NCBI RefSeq assembly: GCF_009829085.1
Contig: NZ_WUQY01000016.1
Span: 19,103 to 83,102, forward strand
DNA from: Sphingobacterium bovisgrunnientis
GTDB lineage: Bacteria > Bacteroidota > Bacteroidia > Sphingobacteriales > Sphingobacteriaceae
Direction: 5' to 3'
Length of the DNA: 64,000 nt
Shown: one piece after another, positions 26,347 to 35,926 of the stretch
Layout of the letters: every line of letters begins with the position of its first letter
Numbering within the stretch: the first letter of the stretch is position 1
The notes under the pieces: model-generated
Told to the model about the DNA's origin: nothing
What the model saw: only the letters and a program-made list of their open reading frames with translations
Database searches by the model: none
Position numbers and translations under genes: made by a program

Positions 26347-26736
26347 TTAAACTCTTCTGCGTTTTGGAGGACGACAACCGTTGTGAGGAAGTGGTGTAAT
26401 ATCTTTGATAGTAGTTACATCAATACCTACAGTTTGTAATGTACGGATCGCTGATTCACGACCTGCACCTGGTCCTTTAACGAAAACTTCAACTTTACGT
26501 AATCCTAAGTCATGTGCAACTTTACCACAGTCAGAAGCAGCTTGACCTGCAGCATATGGAGTGTTCTTTTTAGAACCTCTAAAGCCCATTTTACCAGCTG
26601 ATGACCATGAAATAGTTTGACCTGAATTGTTTGTCAAAGTAATAATAATGTTGTTAAAAGTAGCATTGATATGAGCTTGACCTACAGGCTCGATAACAAC
26701 GATACGTTTTTTAGTAACTTTTTTACTTTTAGCCAT
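26347..26736 (-). CDS. rpsK: 30S ribosomal protein S11
   Basis: A 129-residue protein with [37 protein letters not shown] and the conserved C-terminus [18 protein letters not shown]. It belongs to the 30S platform. It lies 10 bases after rpsM. Confidence 0.98.
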   Translation of the reverse strand: MAKSKKVTKKRIVVIEPVGQAHINATFNNIIITLTNNSGQTISWSSAGKMGFRGSKKNTPYAAGQAASDCGKVAHDLGLRKVEVFVKGPGAGRESAIRTLQTVGIDVTTIKDITPLPHNGCRPPKRRRV

Positions 26737-26746
26737 TTCTTACTTA

Positions 26747-27124
26747 TTATTTAGTAGCTTTTTTCTTGTTTGCAACTGTCTTACGTTTACCTTTACGTGT
26801 ACGTGTGTTGTTTTTAGTACGTTGACCACGAACTGGTAAATGTTTACGGTGACGTAGGCCACGGTAACAACCAATATCCATCAAACGTTTGATGTTCAAT
26901 TGAACCTCTGAACGCAAAGCACCTTCTACTTTAATCTCATCATTGATGATAGTACGAATAGCTGCTAATTGATCATCGTTCCACTCTGAAACTTTAACGT
27001 CTTCACTGATACCTGCTTTTTCTAAGATATAAGCAGCAGTGGCACGACCAACACCGAAAATGTAGGTAAGGCCAATAACACCTCTTTTGTTTTTAGGTAA
27101 ATCTATACCTGATATCCTTGCCAT
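26747..27124 (-). CDS. rpsM: 30S ribosomal protein S13
   Basis: A 125-residue protein with [20 protein letters not shown], a helix-two-turn-helix region and the conserved [20 protein letters not shown]. It contacts the head of 16S rRNA and the P-site tRNA. It is 30 bases after rpmJ. Confidence 0.98.
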   Translation of the reverse strand: MARISGIDLPKNKRGVIGLTYIFGVGRATAAYILEKAGISEDVKVSEWNDDQLAAIRTIINDEIKVEGALRSEVQLNIKRLMDIGCYRGLRHRKHLPVRGQRTKNNTRTRKGKRKTVANKKKATK

Positions 27125-27154
27125 ATAATTTTTTAAGCGATTTTGTTAAATTAA

Positions 27155-27271
27155 TTATCCCTGACGTTGTTTGAATTTAGGGTTCTTTTTGTTGATCACA
27201 AAAATCTTTCCTTTACGACGGATGATTTTACAGTCCGCGCTACGTTTTTTTACTGATGCTCTTACTTTCAT
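27155..27271 (-). CDS. rpmJ: 50S ribosomal protein L36, zinc-free variant
   Basis: A 38-residue protein (start [20 protein letters not shown], end NPKFKQRQG) between infA and rpsM. Classical L36 binds zinc through three Cys and one His. Here only the second Cys (C14) remains; the other ligands are replaced by Ser, Asn/Lys and Phe, so the protein cannot form the zinc ribbon. This C-minus form is usual in Bacteroidota. Confidence 0.96.
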   Translation of the reverse strand: MKVRASVKKRSADCKIIRRKGKIFVINKKNPKFKQRQG

Positions 27272-27309
27272 TGTAATAAAATTGTTAAAGCTCCTTACAG
27301 AGCGCTATC

Positions 27310-27528
27310 TTATTTATAACGATATGTTATTCTACCTTTTGTTAAATCATAAGGTGACATCTCTAATTTTACTTTGTCTCCTGGAAGGATTTTGATGTAG
27401 TGCATACGCATTTTACCCGAAATATGCGCAATGATCTCATGCCCATTTTCTAACTCCACACGAAACATAGCATTAGATAATGCTTCTCTGATAACTCCGT
27501 CTTGTTCTATTGAGGCTTGTTTAGCCAT
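27310..27528 (-). CDS. infA: Translation initiation factor IF-1
   Basis: A 72-residue S1-like OB-fold protein: [20 protein letters not shown], then [20 protein letters not shown] and [11 protein letters not shown] at the end. It occupies the A site during initiation. It lies between map and rpmJ, the common order in the spc operon of Bacteroidota. Confidence 0.98.
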   Translation of the reverse strand: MAKQASIEQDGVIREALSNAMFRVELENGHEIIAHISGKMRMHYIKILPGDKVKLEMSPYDLTKGRITYRYK

Positions 27529-27605
27529 ATATCAATTCTAATTTACGTTGTAACAACCTGCACTTAACAGGAGTGCAAAGATAAATAAAAAATACTGAAT
27601 ACCAA

Positions 27606-28388
27606 CTACTTTTTATTTAAAACTTTTTCGATCTCATCAAAATTCAACAGCACATCTGGTGCGCCTTTGCGAATCGCAACCATCTGCTCAAAATGTGCAG
27701 ACAACTTGCCATCCACTGTACTCACCGTCCAACCATCGTCCCAAAACTTTACTCCTGCTTTGCCTGCATTGATCATTGGTTCAATACAAATTACCAAGCC
27801 TGATTCTAATTTTGGACCTGCACCTCTTTTACCGTAATTTGGAACTTCAGGTTTTTCGTGCAAGTTGACACCTACACCATGACCTACTAATTCTTTTACG
27901 ATTCCGAAATTGTAAGGTTGTACATACTCTTGAATTGCTGACGAAATATCACCCACACGTTTGCCAGCCACAGCCTGTTCGACTCCTTTTTGCAAAGAAG
28001 CTTTCGTTACGTCTAATAGTAATTGAGCTTCTTCTGAGATTTCACCTACACCAAATGTATACGCTGAATCTGAAATAAAACCGTTAAGATTTACCCCCCC
28101 ATCAACAGAAACTAAATCACCATCTTTGATGACATAGTCACTAGGGAAACCATGAACAATTTGATCATTAACAGAAATACATAGGGAATAAGGAAAACCA
28201 TGATAATTTAAAAACGCAGGTGTACCACCGTGATCTTTGATATAGTCATATGCTAACTTATCTAATGAAATAGTCGTGACACCAGGTTTTATTACCTTAG
28301 CGATTTCAGCAAGTAAATTCGAGAGTACATTTGCTGACTCTCGAATTTGCTCGATTTGTTCTTCTGTTTTATAAATTACTTTAGACAT
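27606..28388 (-). CDS. map: Methionine aminopeptidase type I
   Basis: A 260-residue M24A enzyme that removes the initiator Met. Metal ligands appear in VSVDGGVNLNGFISDSAYTF, the His in ELVGHGVGVNLHEKP, and the Glu ligands in VICIEPMI and AHFEQMVAI. It has no N-terminal zinc-finger extension. It sits 8 bases after secY. Confidence 0.96.
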   Translation of the reverse strand: MSKVIYKTEEQIEQIRESANVLSNLLAEIAKVIKPGVTTISLDKLAYDYIKDHGGTPAFLNYHGFPYSLCISVNDQIVHGFPSDYVIKDGDLVSVDGGVNLNGFISDSAYTFGVGEISEEAQLLLDVTKASLQKGVEQAVAGKRVGDISSAIQEYVQPYNFGIVKELVGHGVGVNLHEKPEVPNYGKRGAGPKLESGLVICIEPMINAGKAGVKFWDDGWTVSTVDGKLSAHFEQMVAIRKGAPDVLLNFDEIEKVLNKK

Positions 28389-28396
28389 CTAAAGAA

Positions 28397-29737
28397 TTAA
28401 ATAGCTGATTGATCATACCCCTCTACTCCAACAGCCGAACGGCCTTTAACGCGTCCCGTCTTCATCAATCCATCATAATGACGCATCAATAAATGAGACT
28501 CGATTTGTTGAAGTGTATCTAAAACAACACCTACCAAAATCAATAGCGAAGTACCACCATAAAAATGTGCGAAGTTATTATTTACTCCTGCAGCACTTGC
28601 GATAGCTGGTAATATTGCTATGATAGCTATAAAAATTGCACCTGGGAAAGTGATACGAGAAATTACATTATCAATGAATAAATTCGTATCGTATCCCGGT
28701 TTGATGCCTGGTACGAATCCACCGTTCTTCTTCATGTCTTCTGACATTTGTTGCGGATTCACCATGATAGCTGTATAGAAAAATGTAAATGCAATGATTA
28801 ACACTGCGAATGTCACATTATACGCTATTGAAGTAAAATCAGTCAATGAAGTCAAAAAGTCAGATTGAAGACTTGGGAAAAATTGTGCCAATGACATAGG
28901 CAAAAACATGATCGCTTGCGCAAAGATAATAGGCATTACACCCGCTGCGTTTACTTTCAAAGGAATGTACTGACGCACACCACCTACTTGTTTATTACCT
29001 ACAATTTTCTTCGCATATTGCACTGGTATCTTGCGAACTCCCTGTACGATCAATATAGTAAAGATCACAACAAAGAATAAAGCAATAAACTCAACGATAA
29101 ATGGAATAATACCACCACCACTAGGACTCATACGAGAACCCCACTCGGCAACGATGCCTCCTGGTAATTGTGCGATAATACCAGCCATGATAATCAATGA
29201 GATACCATTACCAATACCTTTATCGGTGATTTTCTCACCCAACCACATCACAAACAAAGTACCTGCTGACAATACAATAGCAGCTAGAATAGTGAACATT
29301 GGATCTTCGATAGTCTTAGCAGAAGCATCAATTTGAGTCTTCACATAAGCTATAGCTTGCACCAATGTGATCGCTACTGTTAGGTAACGCGTTATCTGAG
29401 TCATTTTTTTACGACCAGACTCACCTTCCTTTTGCATTTTCTGAAAGGCAGGAACTGCAATCCCCAATAATTGTACAACGATAGAAGCCGAGATGTAAGG
29501 CATTACACCAAGAGCAAATATTGCCGAACGTGAAAAAGATCCTCCTGAGAACATATTGATCATCCCCAAAAGACCTTCCTTTTCTCCAGCACTAGCTAAC
29601 GCATCTGGATTAACACCTGGCAATACCACGTGACATCCAATACGATAAATTAGAAGAAATAGTATCGTATTCAAAATACGGTTACGTAAATCTTCTATCT
29701 TCCATATATTGGTTAAGGTTGTGATTAGTTTTTTCAT
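28397..29737 (-). CDS. secY: Protein translocase subunit SecY
   Basis: A 446-residue ten-helix inner-membrane channel protein. Recognisable parts are IEDLRNRILNTILFLLIYRI at the N-terminus, GGSFSRSAIFALGVMPYISA (plug and TM2), RKIPVQYAKK in the large cytoplasmic loop, and GRVKGRS near the C-terminus. It forms the SecYEG export pore. It is 3 bases after rplO, so it is translated with the ribosomal genes. Confidence 0.98.
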   Translation of the reverse strand: MKKLITTLTNIWKIEDLRNRILNTILFLLIYRIGCHVVLPGVNPDALASAGEKEGLLGMINMFSGGSFSRSAIFALGVMPYISASIVVQLLGIAVPAFQKMQKEGESGRKKMTQITRYLTVAITLVQAIAYVKTQIDASAKTIEDPMFTILAAIVLSAGTLFVMWLGEKITDKGIGNGISLIIMAGIIAQLPGGIVAEWGSRMSPSGGGIIPFIVEFIALFFVVIFTILIVQGVRKIPVQYAKKIVGNKQVGGVRQYIPLKVNAAGVMPIIFAQAIMFLPMSLAQFFPSLQSDFLTSLTDFTSIAYNVTFAVLIIAFTFFYTAIMVNPQQMSEDMKKNGGFVPGIKPGYDTNLFIDNVISRITFPGAIFIAIIAILPAIASAAGVNNNFAHFYGGTSLLILVGVVLDTLQQIESHLLMRHYDGLMKTGRVKGRSAVGVEGYDQSAI

Positions 29738-29740
29738 GTA

Positions 29741-30187
29741 TTAAAGTTTTACGATAGAACCACCTGCAGCTTCGATTGCTTTTTGAGCCGACGCTGAGAA
29801 TGCATGCGCTTTAACTTCAACTTTAGATTTTAACTCACCACGACCCAATACTTTTACTAGGTCATTTTTAGAAGCTAAACCATGAGCTTTTAATGTATCG
29901 AAATCAATAACAGTTAAGTTATGTTTTACGATTAAAGCTTCTAATACGTCTAAGTTCACACCATTGTATTCTACGCGGTTAGCATTTTTGAAACCGAATT
30001 TAGGTACGCGACGTTGCAAAGGCATTTGACCACCTTCGAAACCGATTTTAGTAGAGTGACCTGAACGTGAGCCAGCACCTTTGTGACCACGTGTAGATGT
30101 ACCACCACGACCAGAACCTTGACCACGACCAATACGTTTTCTGTTTTTTGTTGAACCAGCTGCTGGTTTTAAATTACTTAAGTTCAT
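29741..30187 (-). CDS. rplO: 50S ribosomal protein L15
   Basis: A 148-residue protein with the Gly/Arg-rich N-terminal extension GSGRGGTSTRGHKGAGSRSG, then FEGGQMPLQRRVPKFGFKN. It reaches into the core of the 50S subunit. A 123-base gap with a hairpin separates it from rpmD. Confidence 0.98.
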   Translation of the reverse strand: MNLSNLKPAAGSTKNRKRIGRGQGSGRGGTSTRGHKGAGSRSGHSTKIGFEGGQMPLQRRVPKFGFKNANRVEYNGVNLDVLEALIVKHNLTVIDFDTLKAHGLASKNDLVKVLGRGELKSKVEVKAHAFSASAQKAIEAAGGSIVKL

Positions 30188-30270
30188 TTTTTAAACTAAG
30201 ATTGTGTTGCCCCTTCGCTTTCACTATACAGGAAACAACGATTAACAAATAATATTAATAAACAACTAAT

Positions 30271-30292
30271 GGAAAGAACCTAAATTCTTTCC
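30271..30292 (-). other. Hairpin in the rpmD-rplO gap
   Basis: A perfect 8-bp stem GGAAAGAA/TTCTTTCC with a six-base loop lies in the 123-base gap. No T run follows directly, so it is more likely a processing or stability element than a terminator. Confidence 0.4.
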
Positions 30293-30311
30293 ATATAGTA
30301 TTTTTTGCTTA

Positions 30312-30491
30312 TTAGATAGCTTCTACAGCTACCAAATGGTTTACTTTACGTACCATTCCGATAATAGCTGCTGTAGCTTCTACTTCTACAGAGTCATTGA
30401 TTTTTTTCAACCCTAATGCCTCAATAGTTTTCTTTTGGCGCTCGCTTCTGTCGATAACGCTCTTTATCTGGGTAATTTTGATTTTTGCCAT
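30312..30491 (-). CDS. rpmD: 50S ribosomal protein L30
   Basis: A 59-residue protein starting [20 protein letters not shown] and ending [13 protein letters not shown]. The length and the [15 protein letters not shown] segment fit bacterial L30. It lies 5 bases after rpsE and before rplO, the standard spc order. Confidence 0.97.
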   Translation of the reverse strand: MAKIKITQIKSVIDRSERQKKTIEALGLKKINDSVEVEATAAIIGMVRKVNHLVAVEAI

Positions 30492-30496
30492 GATAA

Positions 30497-31015
30497 TTAA
30501 CCGTTAAATACTTTATTTAAATCGACACCGCGGTGTTGAGCTACTGTATATGCATCACGCATGCTTCCCAATGCTGTGATAGTTGCTTTCACTACGTTGT
30601 GTGGGTTTGATGATCCTAATGATTTAGCTAATACGTCTTTGATACCAGCAGATTCTAATACAGCACGCATCGCGCCACCTGCTAATACTCCAGTACCACC
30701 TACAGCTGGTTTGATTAATACCGAACCACCTGAAAATTTACCGTATTGCTCGTGAGGTACAGTTCCATTGATGATAGGAACTTTTACCAAATTTTTCTTC
30801 GCATCATCGATACCTTTAGTGATCGCTTCAGTAACCTCTTTAGCTTTACCTAAACCGTAACCTACGATACCGTTTTCATCACCGACAACTACGATAGCTG
30901 AGAAACTAAAAGTACGACCACCTTTAGTAACTTTTGCTACGCGTTGGATGCTTACTAAGCGATCTTTTAATTCAATTTCGCTTGATTTTACTCTTTTAAT
31001 ATTGCTTAATGCCAT
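30497..31015 (-). CDS. rpsE: 30S ribosomal protein S5
   Basis: A 172-residue protein with an N-terminal dsRBD-like half ([37 protein letters not shown]) and a C-terminal half ([30 protein letters not shown]). It shapes the mRNA entry channel and affects decoding accuracy. It is 12 bases after rplR. Confidence 0.98.
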   Translation of the reverse strand: MALSNIKRVKSSEIELKDRLVSIQRVAKVTKGGRTFSFSAIVVVGDENGIVGYGLGKAKEVTEAITKGIDDAKKNLVKVPIINGTVPHEQYGKFSGGSVLIKPAVGGTGVLAGGAMRAVLESAGIKDVLAKSLGSSNPHNVVKATITALGSMRDAYTVAQHRGVDLNKVFNG

Positions 31016-31027
31016 TATCTTCTTTGA

Positions 31028-31381
31028 TTAAAAGTCTAAACCGCCTTCGCGAGCACCTTCTGCCAATGATTTCACACGGCCGTGGTATAAGTACCCATTA
31101 CGGTCAAAAACTACTTTACTAATACCTGCTGCAACAGCTTTCTCAGCTACTAATTTACCTACAGCTTTAGATTGATCTACTTTATTACCTGATCCTACGA
31201 AATCTTTAGATAAGCTAGAAGCTGAAGCTAAAGTTTTACCTGTATTATCGTCGATAACTTGTGCGTAGATACCTTTGTTAGATCTAAAAACTGATAAACG
31301 TGGACGCTCAGTTGTGCCAGCAAGGTTTTTTCTAATTCCTTGTTTGATTCGCTCTCTGCGAGATGTTTTACTTCCTGCCAT
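31028..31381 (-). CDS. rplR: 50S ribosomal protein L18
   Basis: A 117-residue 5S rRNA-binding protein with [37 protein letters not shown] and the C-terminal [20 protein letters not shown]. It is 5 bases after rplF. Confidence 0.98.
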   Translation of the reverse strand: MAGSKTSRRERIKQGIRKNLAGTTERPRLSVFRSNKGIYAQVIDDNTGKTLASASSLSKDFVGSGNKVDQSKAVGKLVAEKAVAAGISKVVFDRNGYLYHGRVKSLAEGAREGGLDF

Positions 31382-31386
31382 GGTTA

Positions 31387-31941
31387 TTATTTTTTAGCTG
31401 ATTTACCTGCTTTTCTTCTTAATACTTCACCCGCGAACTTGATACCTTTACCTTTGTAAGGCTCTGGAGCGCGGAAGCTGCGGATTTTCGCTGCTATTTG
31501 ACCAATTAACTGTTTGTCAACTGATTCTAACGTGATAGTAGGGTTCTTACCTTTTTCAGCAGTAGTTGTAACTGTAATTTCCTTTGGCAATACGAAAACG
31601 ATCTGGTGAGAGAAACCTAGAGTTAACTCTAATGTATTACCAGTGTTTGCAGCACGGTAACCTACACCGACTAACTCTTGTGTAGTTTTGTAACCTTCAG
31701 TAACACCAATCACCATATTGTTTAATAGTGAACGGTATAAACCGTGTAATGCTTTGTGTTTCTTTTGTTCAGTAGGACGAGTTACAATGATGTTGCCATC
31801 TTCTTCTTTGATTGTAATGTCGCTGTCTACTTGTTGTGATAGTTCACCTTTAGGACCTTTTACTGTTACCAGATTCTTATCTGATACAGTCACCGTTACT
31901 CCCGCGGGAATAGCGATAGGTGCTTTTCCAATTCTTGACAT
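31387..31941 (-). CDS. rplF: 50S ribosomal protein L6
   Basis: A 184-residue protein with two related domains: [20 protein letters not shown] at the N-terminus, and the C-terminal [20 protein letters not shown] signature. The ATG at 31941 gives the standard start; an upstream in-frame start at 31992 would add 17 unusual residues and is rejected. Confidence 0.98.
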   Translation of the reverse strand: MSRIGKAPIAIPAGVTVTVSDKNLVTVKGPKGELSQQVDSDITIKEEDGNIIVTRPTEQKKHKALHGLYRSLLNNMVIGVTEGYKTTQELVGVGYRAANTGNTLELTLGFSHQIVFVLPKEITVTTTAEKGKNPTITLESVDKQLIGQIAAKIRSFRAPEPYKGKGIKFAGEVLRRKAGKSAKK

Positions 31942-31963
31942 TTCTTTGTGTTTTTTTCCTAGA

Positions 31964-32362
31964 TTAATAAACGTAACATAAAACCTCACCACCTACATTT
32001 TGTAAGCGAGCTTCTTTATCTGTCATTACACCCTTTGATGTAGACAAGATAGCGATACCCAAACCGTTCAAAACGCGAGGCATGTTGTCGACATTTGCAT
32101 ACTTTCTTAAACCAGGTTTACTCACACGTGTCAAAGTGCGAATAGCCGGTACTTTGCTAATTGGGTTATACTTCAACGCAATTTTGATAGAACCTTGAGG
32201 TCCTTCTTCTACGAATTTGTAATTAGCAATGTAACCTTTGTCAAAAAGAACTTTAGTGATTTCTTTTTTTAGGTTCGATGCAGGAATTTCAACAACCCTG
32301 TGGTTGGCCTTAATGGCATTCCTTACTCGTGTAAGGTAATCCGCTATTGGATCTGTATTCAT
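31964..32362 (-). CDS. rpsH: 30S ribosomal protein S8
   Basis: A 132-residue protein starting [20 protein letters not shown] and ending [13 protein letters not shown]. In Escherichia coli S8 binds its own spc mRNA to repress it. Here a terminator-like hairpin lies in the 142-base gap just upstream, a natural place for regulation, but no S8-binding mimic was identified. The ATG at 32362 is preferred over the 16-residue longer frame. Confidence 0.98.
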   Translation of the reverse strand: MNTDPIADYLTRVRNAIKANHRVVEIPASNLKKEITKVLFDKGYIANYKFVEEGPQGSIKIALKYNPISKVPAIRTLTRVSKPGLRKYANVDNMPRVLNGLGIAILSTSKGVMTDKEARLQNVGGEVLCYVY

Positions 32363-32448
32363 TATGTAAAAATATTGTGACAATGGTTTCCAATACTCAT
32401 TTGAGCACAAGACCTACTGTCTGTTAAAAATTAAATTGCAATGCAAAA

Positions 32449-32482
32449 GCCCTGATAAGTCTTATTTCAGACTTATCCGGGC
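32449..32482 (-). terminator. Terminator-like hairpin inside the ribosomal operon (rpsN-rpsH gap)
   Basis: On the minus strand GCCCGGATAAGTC pairs with GACTTATCAGGGC (13 positions, 12 paired, eight-base loop) and is followed by TTTTGC; TTTTTGC also precedes it. It looks like an intrinsic terminator or attenuator between rpsN and rpsH, 87 bases before the rpsH start. Confidence 0.65.
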
Positions 32483-32504
32483 AAAAATAGTTATTTTTTC
32501 TTGA

Positions 32505-32774
32505 TTACCAAGAAGCTTTTGTAACCCCTGGGATTTTACCATCAAGTGCCATCTCACGGAAAGTAACACGAGAGATACCAAATTGACGCATATATCCTTT
32601 AGGACGACCTGTTAATTTACAACGATTGTGTAAACGAACTGGTGAAGCATTTTTAGGTAATTTATCTAATGCTGCGTAGTCTCCAGCTTCTTTAAGAGCT
32701 GCACGTTTAGCTGCGTATTTAGCAACTAATTTTTGACGTTTTACTTCGCGTGCTTTTAATCCTTCTTTAGCCAT
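32505..32774 (-). CDS. rpsN: 30S ribosomal protein S14, zinc-free type
   Basis: An 89-residue protein beginning [20 protein letters not shown] and ending [20 protein letters not shown] plus KASW. It is the long form without the CxxC zinc motifs of the short S14. It overlaps the rplE stop by 8 bases, so translation is coupled. Confidence 0.98.
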   Translation of the reverse strand: MAKEGLKAREVKRQKLVAKYAAKRAALKEAGDYAALDKLPKNASPVRLHNRCKLTGRPKGYMRQFGISRVTFREMALDGKIPGVTKASW

Positions 32775-33336
32775 TGTTGTTCGAATTTTGATTTTTGAAT
32801 GGTAAACCGAATTGTTTTAATAACTCCAACGCTTCGATATCGTTTCCAGCAGAAGTCACGAATGTGATATCCATACCTGAGATTTTATTGATTTTGTCAA
32901 TGTTGATCTCGGGGAAGATGATTTGCTCTGTGATACCTAAGTTGTAGTTACCTCTTCCGTCAAAACCTTTGTCATTGATACCACGGAAATCGCGGATACG
33001 AGGCAAAGATACTGCGATCAAACGGTCTAAGAATTCGTACATATTGTTGTCGCGTAATGTTACACGAGCACCAACTGGCATTCCTTTACGAAGTTTGAAG
33101 TTAGAGATATCCTTTTTTGATTTGGTAGCAACTGCTTGCTGACCAGTGATCAAAGTTAATTCAGCGATAGCGTTATCGATTAATTTTTTGTCTGCAGTAG
33201 CAGCTCCTACACCTTGTGAAACAACTATTTTCTCAAGTTTTGGAACTTGCATAACGCTTTTATACTGGAATTTTTCTTTAAGCGCAGTACGGATTTCCTC
33301 CGCATATTTTGCTTTTAATCTTGGTACGTAAGTCAT
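32767..33336 (-). CDS. rplE: 50S ribosomal protein L5
   Basis: A 189-residue 5S rRNA-binding protein with [50 protein letters not shown] and [12 protein letters not shown]. The C-terminus runs slightly beyond Escherichia coli L5 with an Asn-rich end (NQNSNNNG). It overlaps rpsN by 8 bases and shares one base with the rplX end. Confidence 0.98.
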   Translation of the reverse strand: MTYVPRLKAKYAEEIRTALKEKFQYKSVMQVPKLEKIVVSQGVGAATADKKLIDNAIAELTLITGQQAVATKSKKDISNFKLRKGMPVGARVTLRDNNMYEFLDRLIAVSLPRIRDFRGINDKGFDGRGNYNLGITEQIIFPEINIDKINKISGMDITFVTSAGNDIEALELLKQFGLPFKNQNSNNNG

Positions 33337-33680
33337 TATTTAATTTCCTCCCCTGATTTTTTAGCGTAACGAACAATTTTGCCATCTGCATTCACTTTAC
33401 GACCTACACGAGTTGGAGCTCCTGTTTTAGGATCGATCAAAGCTAAGTTTGAGATGTTGATAGCAGCTTCTTTCTCGATAATACCACCTTGAGGATTAGC
33501 TGCACTTGGTTTAGTGTGTTTTTTTACGATGTTAGCGCCTTCTACGATAGCTCTGTTTGCATCCACTAAAATTTGCAATACTTTTCCTTGAACACCTTTA
33601 GAGTTACCAGCGATAACTTTCACTAAATCACCTTTTTTAAGTTTGATTTTGTGAGTTGTTGTTGTTTTTTTGTAAGCCAT
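33336..33680 (-). CDS. rplX: 50S ribosomal protein L24
   Basis: A 114-residue KOW-domain protein: [20 protein letters not shown] near the start, [14 protein letters not shown] and [20 protein letters not shown]. It initiates 50S assembly. Its stop shares one base with the rplE start. Confidence 0.98.
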   Translation of the reverse strand: MAYKKTTTTHKIKLKKGDLVKVIAGNSKGVQGKVLQILVDANRAIVEGANIVKKHTKPSAANPQGGIIEKEAAINISNLALIDPKTGAPTRVGRKVNADGKIVRYAKKSGEEIK

Positions 33681-33682
33681 AA

Positions 33683-34051
33683 TTATAAAACCTCCGGTGC
33701 TAGTGATACAATCTTCATGAACTGTTTCTCACGTAATTCACGAGCCACAGGGCCGAAGATACGTGTTCCACGTGGTTCATCATTATTATTTAATAATACT
33801 GCAGCATTGTCATCGAAACGAATGTAAGAACCATCTTTACGACGGATTTCTTTTTTCGTACGTACTACAACCGCTTTAGAAACTGATCCTTTTTTAACGT
33901 TTCCTGAAGGCATAGCGCTCTTTACAGTTACAACAATCTTATCTCCGATTGATGCGTAACGCTTGCGCGTGCCACCCAACACACGGATTACTAAAACTTC
34001 TTTAGCACCGCTGTTGTCAGCTACATTTAGTCTTGATTCTTGTTGTACCAT
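33683..34051 (-). CDS. rplN: 50S ribosomal protein L14
   Basis: A 122-residue protein with [40 protein letters not shown] and the signature [20 protein letters not shown]. It lies 2 bases before rplX. Confidence 0.98.
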   Translation of the reverse strand: MVQQESRLNVADNSGAKEVLVIRVLGGTRKRYASIGDKIVVTVKSAMPSGNVKKGSVSKAVVVRTKKEIRRKDGSYIRFDDNAAVLLNNNDEPRGTRIFGPVARELREKQFMKIVSLAPEVL

Positions 34052-34052
34052 G

Positions 34053-34307
34053 TTATTTAGCTCTTTCTATTATTTCAACTAATCTCCAGTTCTTTGTTTT
34101 ACTCAGCGGACGAGTTTCCATGATTAATACCGTATCGCCGATACCGCAGGTATTAGTTTCGTCATGAGCTTTGAATTTAGTAGTTTTCTTAACGAATTTA
34201 CCGTAGATAGGGTGTTTTACTTTACGTTCAACAGATACTACGATAGACTTGTCCATCTTGTTGCTAACTACTAAGCCGATTCTTGTTTTTCTTAAATTTC
34301 TTTCCAT
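34053..34307 (-). CDS. rpsQ: 30S ribosomal protein S17
   Basis: An 84-residue OB-fold protein: [58 protein letters not shown]. The ATG at 34307 is the standard start; the 16 residues available upstream overlap rpmC and are not S17-like. It is 1 base before rplN. Confidence 0.97.
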   Translation of the reverse strand: MERNLRKTRIGLVVSNKMDKSIVVSVERKVKHPIYGKFVKKTTKFKAHDETNTCGIGDTVLIMETRPLSKTKNWRLVEIIERAK

Positions 34308-34320
34308 TTTCGACTTGAAT

Positions 34321-34539
34321 TTATGCCTCAGAGGCTGTTTCAGATTTTGCTGCATTTTTACGCTTAGAAACCTCAGTAGAGATTTTAGCGATATTTTTGC
34401 GAGCTGCTTTTAAAACGTTAGGGTTTTCTAAAGCAGAAACAGCATGTGCAAATTTTAATTTGTTTAACGCCGCTTTTTCTTCAGCTAATTTAGCTGTTAA
34501 AGCTTCTGTTGTTAATTCTACGATTTCTGAATTTTTCAT
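34321..34539 (-). CDS. rpmC: 50S ribosomal protein L29
   Basis: A 72-residue helical protein: [40 protein letters not shown]. It surrounds the peptide exit tunnel. The C-terminus is a few residues longer than in Escherichia coli. It lies 95 bases after rplP, a gap with a hairpin. Confidence 0.97.
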   Translation of the reverse strand: MKNSEIVELTTEALTAKLAEEKAALNKLKFAHAVSALENPNVLKAARKNIAKISTEVSKRKNAAKSETASEA

Positions 34540-34583
34540 TTTGTTCAGTTTTAATGCTGGGTTATCAATTCTGTTTGTATGAT

Positions 34584-34608
34584 GCCTCTCGAGTAACGGT
34601 CGAGAGGC
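34584..34608 (-). other. Hairpin in the rplP-rpmC gap
   Basis: GCCTCTCGA pairs perfectly with TCGAGAGGC (9 bp, seven-base loop). No T run follows on the transcript, so it is not an obvious terminator. It lies 45 bases before the rpmC start. Confidence 0.45.
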
Positions 34609-34634
34609 TAAACTATTGACATTACCAACGATTT

Positions 34635-35057
34635 TTATGCTTCTACGTAATCTCTACGTATTACAAACTTAGTTTGTACCGGTAATTTTTGAGCTGCAAG
34701 GCGTAAAGCTTCTTTAGCAATTTCTAAAGATACACCTTCTGCTTCGAATAACATACGGCCTGGGCGAACAACTGCTACCCAATACTCGGGAGCACCTTTA
34801 CCTTTACCCATACGTACCTCTGCAGGCTTTTTAGTAACCGGTTTGTCAGGGAAGATACGGATCCATACTTGACCTTCACGTTTCATAAAACGTGTTACCG
34901 CGATACGAGCTGCCTCGATTTGACGGCTAGTGATCCATGCTTCTTCCATTGATTTGATACCGAAAGAACCGAAAGCTAATTCTGCTCCACGAGAAGCATT
35001 ACCTTTCATGCGGCCTTTTTGCATCTTTCTGAACTTCGTTCTTTTTGGCTGTAACAT
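34635..35057 (-). CDS. rplP: 50S ribosomal protein L16
   Basis: A 140-residue protein with [40 protein letters not shown] and [20 protein letters not shown]. It organises the A-site region of 23S rRNA. It lies 57 bases after rpsC, with a GC-rich hairpin just upstream of its start. Confidence 0.98.
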   Translation of the reverse strand: MLQPKRTKFRKMQKGRMKGNASRGAELAFGSFGIKSMEEAWITSRQIEAARIAVTRFMKREGQVWIRIFPDKPVTKKPAEVRMGKGKGAPEYWVAVVRPGRMLFEAEGVSLEIAKEALRLAAQKLPVQTKFVIRRDYVEA

Positions 35058-35073
35058 GTTCGTATTTTTTTAA

Positions 35074-35092
35074 TCCCGACCTGACGTCGGGA
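35074..35092 (-). other. GC-rich hairpin immediately upstream of rplP
   Basis: On the transcript TCCCGAC pairs perfectly with GTCGGGA (7 bp, five-base loop), ending 16 bases before the rplP ATG. The stretch after it is A-rich, so it is not a minus-strand terminator; it may affect initiation or processing. Confidence 0.45.
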
Positions 35093-35114
35093 CATTTTTA
35101 AATCTTGTTATTAA

Positions 35115-35915
35115 TTAATCTTTTTTAGCACCACGGTTGTTTCCACCACGGTTTCCACCACGGTTGTTGCTATCACGACGACCACCACGGTTATTACCGC
35201 CACGGTTGTCACGACGATCAGCACCGCCTTCGTTACCGCCACGAGTTTTCGTGTTAGAAGTTTGACCAATGTTAGGAGATAAGTCACGTTTACCGTATAC
35301 TTCACCTTTACAGATCCATACTTTGATACCAATTTTACCGTAAGTAGTTAATGCTTCTGCTAAAGCGTAGTCGATATCAGCACGCAATGTGTGTAGAGGA
35401 GTTCTTCCTTCTTTGTATTGCTCAGTACGAGCCATCTCAGCACCACCTAAACGGCCTGAACACATGATTTTGATACCTTCTGCGCCCATACGCATTGTAG
35501 AAGCGATAGAAGTTTTCATTGCACGACGGAATGAAATACGTGCTTCTAATTGCTTAGCTACACCTTCAGCTACTAATTTAGCATCTAGTTCTGGACGTTT
35601 GATCTCGAAGATGTTGATTTGAACATCTTTTTTAGTCAGTTTTTTCAACTCTTCTTTGATCTTGTCTACTTCTTGACCACCTTTACCGATAACTATTCCT
35701 GGACGAGCCGTGTGAATAGTTACAGTGATGCGTTTTAAAGTTCTTTCGATAACAACTTTAGCTACGCCACCTTTTGCGATACGTACAGAAAGATATTTTC
35801 TGATTTTATGGTCTTCAACTAATTTATCGGAATAGTTCTTTCCGCCGAACCAGTTAGAATCCCATCCTTTGATGATACCTAATCTGCTACCTATTGGATT
35901 TGCTTTTTGTCCCAT
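35115..35915 (-). CDS. rpsC: 30S ribosomal protein S3 with RGG-rich C-terminal tail
   Basis: A 266-residue protein. Residues 1-210 are standard S3: [20 protein letters not shown], a KH type II domain with [20 protein letters not shown], and [20 protein letters not shown]. The last 50 or so residues are low-complexity, with five RGG tripeptides separated by Asn, Asp and Arg and ending GAKKD. Escherichia coli S3 has 233 residues. RGG repeats commonly bind RNA; the role of the tail in the mRNA entry region is inference. Confidence 0.97.
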   Translation of the reverse strand: MGQKANPIGSRLGIIKGWDSNWFGGKNYSDKLVEDHKIRKYLSVRIAKGGVAKVVIERTLKRITVTIHTARPGIVIGKGGQEVDKIKEELKKLTKKDVQINIFEIKRPELDAKLVAEGVAKQLEARISFRRAMKTSIASTMRMGAEGIKIMCSGRLGGAEMARTEQYKEGRTPLHTLRADIDYALAEALTTYGKIGIKVWICKGEVYGKRDLSPNIGQTSNTKTRGGNEGGADRRDNRGGNNRGGRRDSNNRGGNRGGNNRGAKKD

Positions 35916-35926
35916 TCTATAATAAA

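Noticed and set aside
35111..35332. Val/Thr-rich ORF overlapping the rpsC end
   Set aside because: Low-complexity reading of the RGG repeat DNA in another frame.
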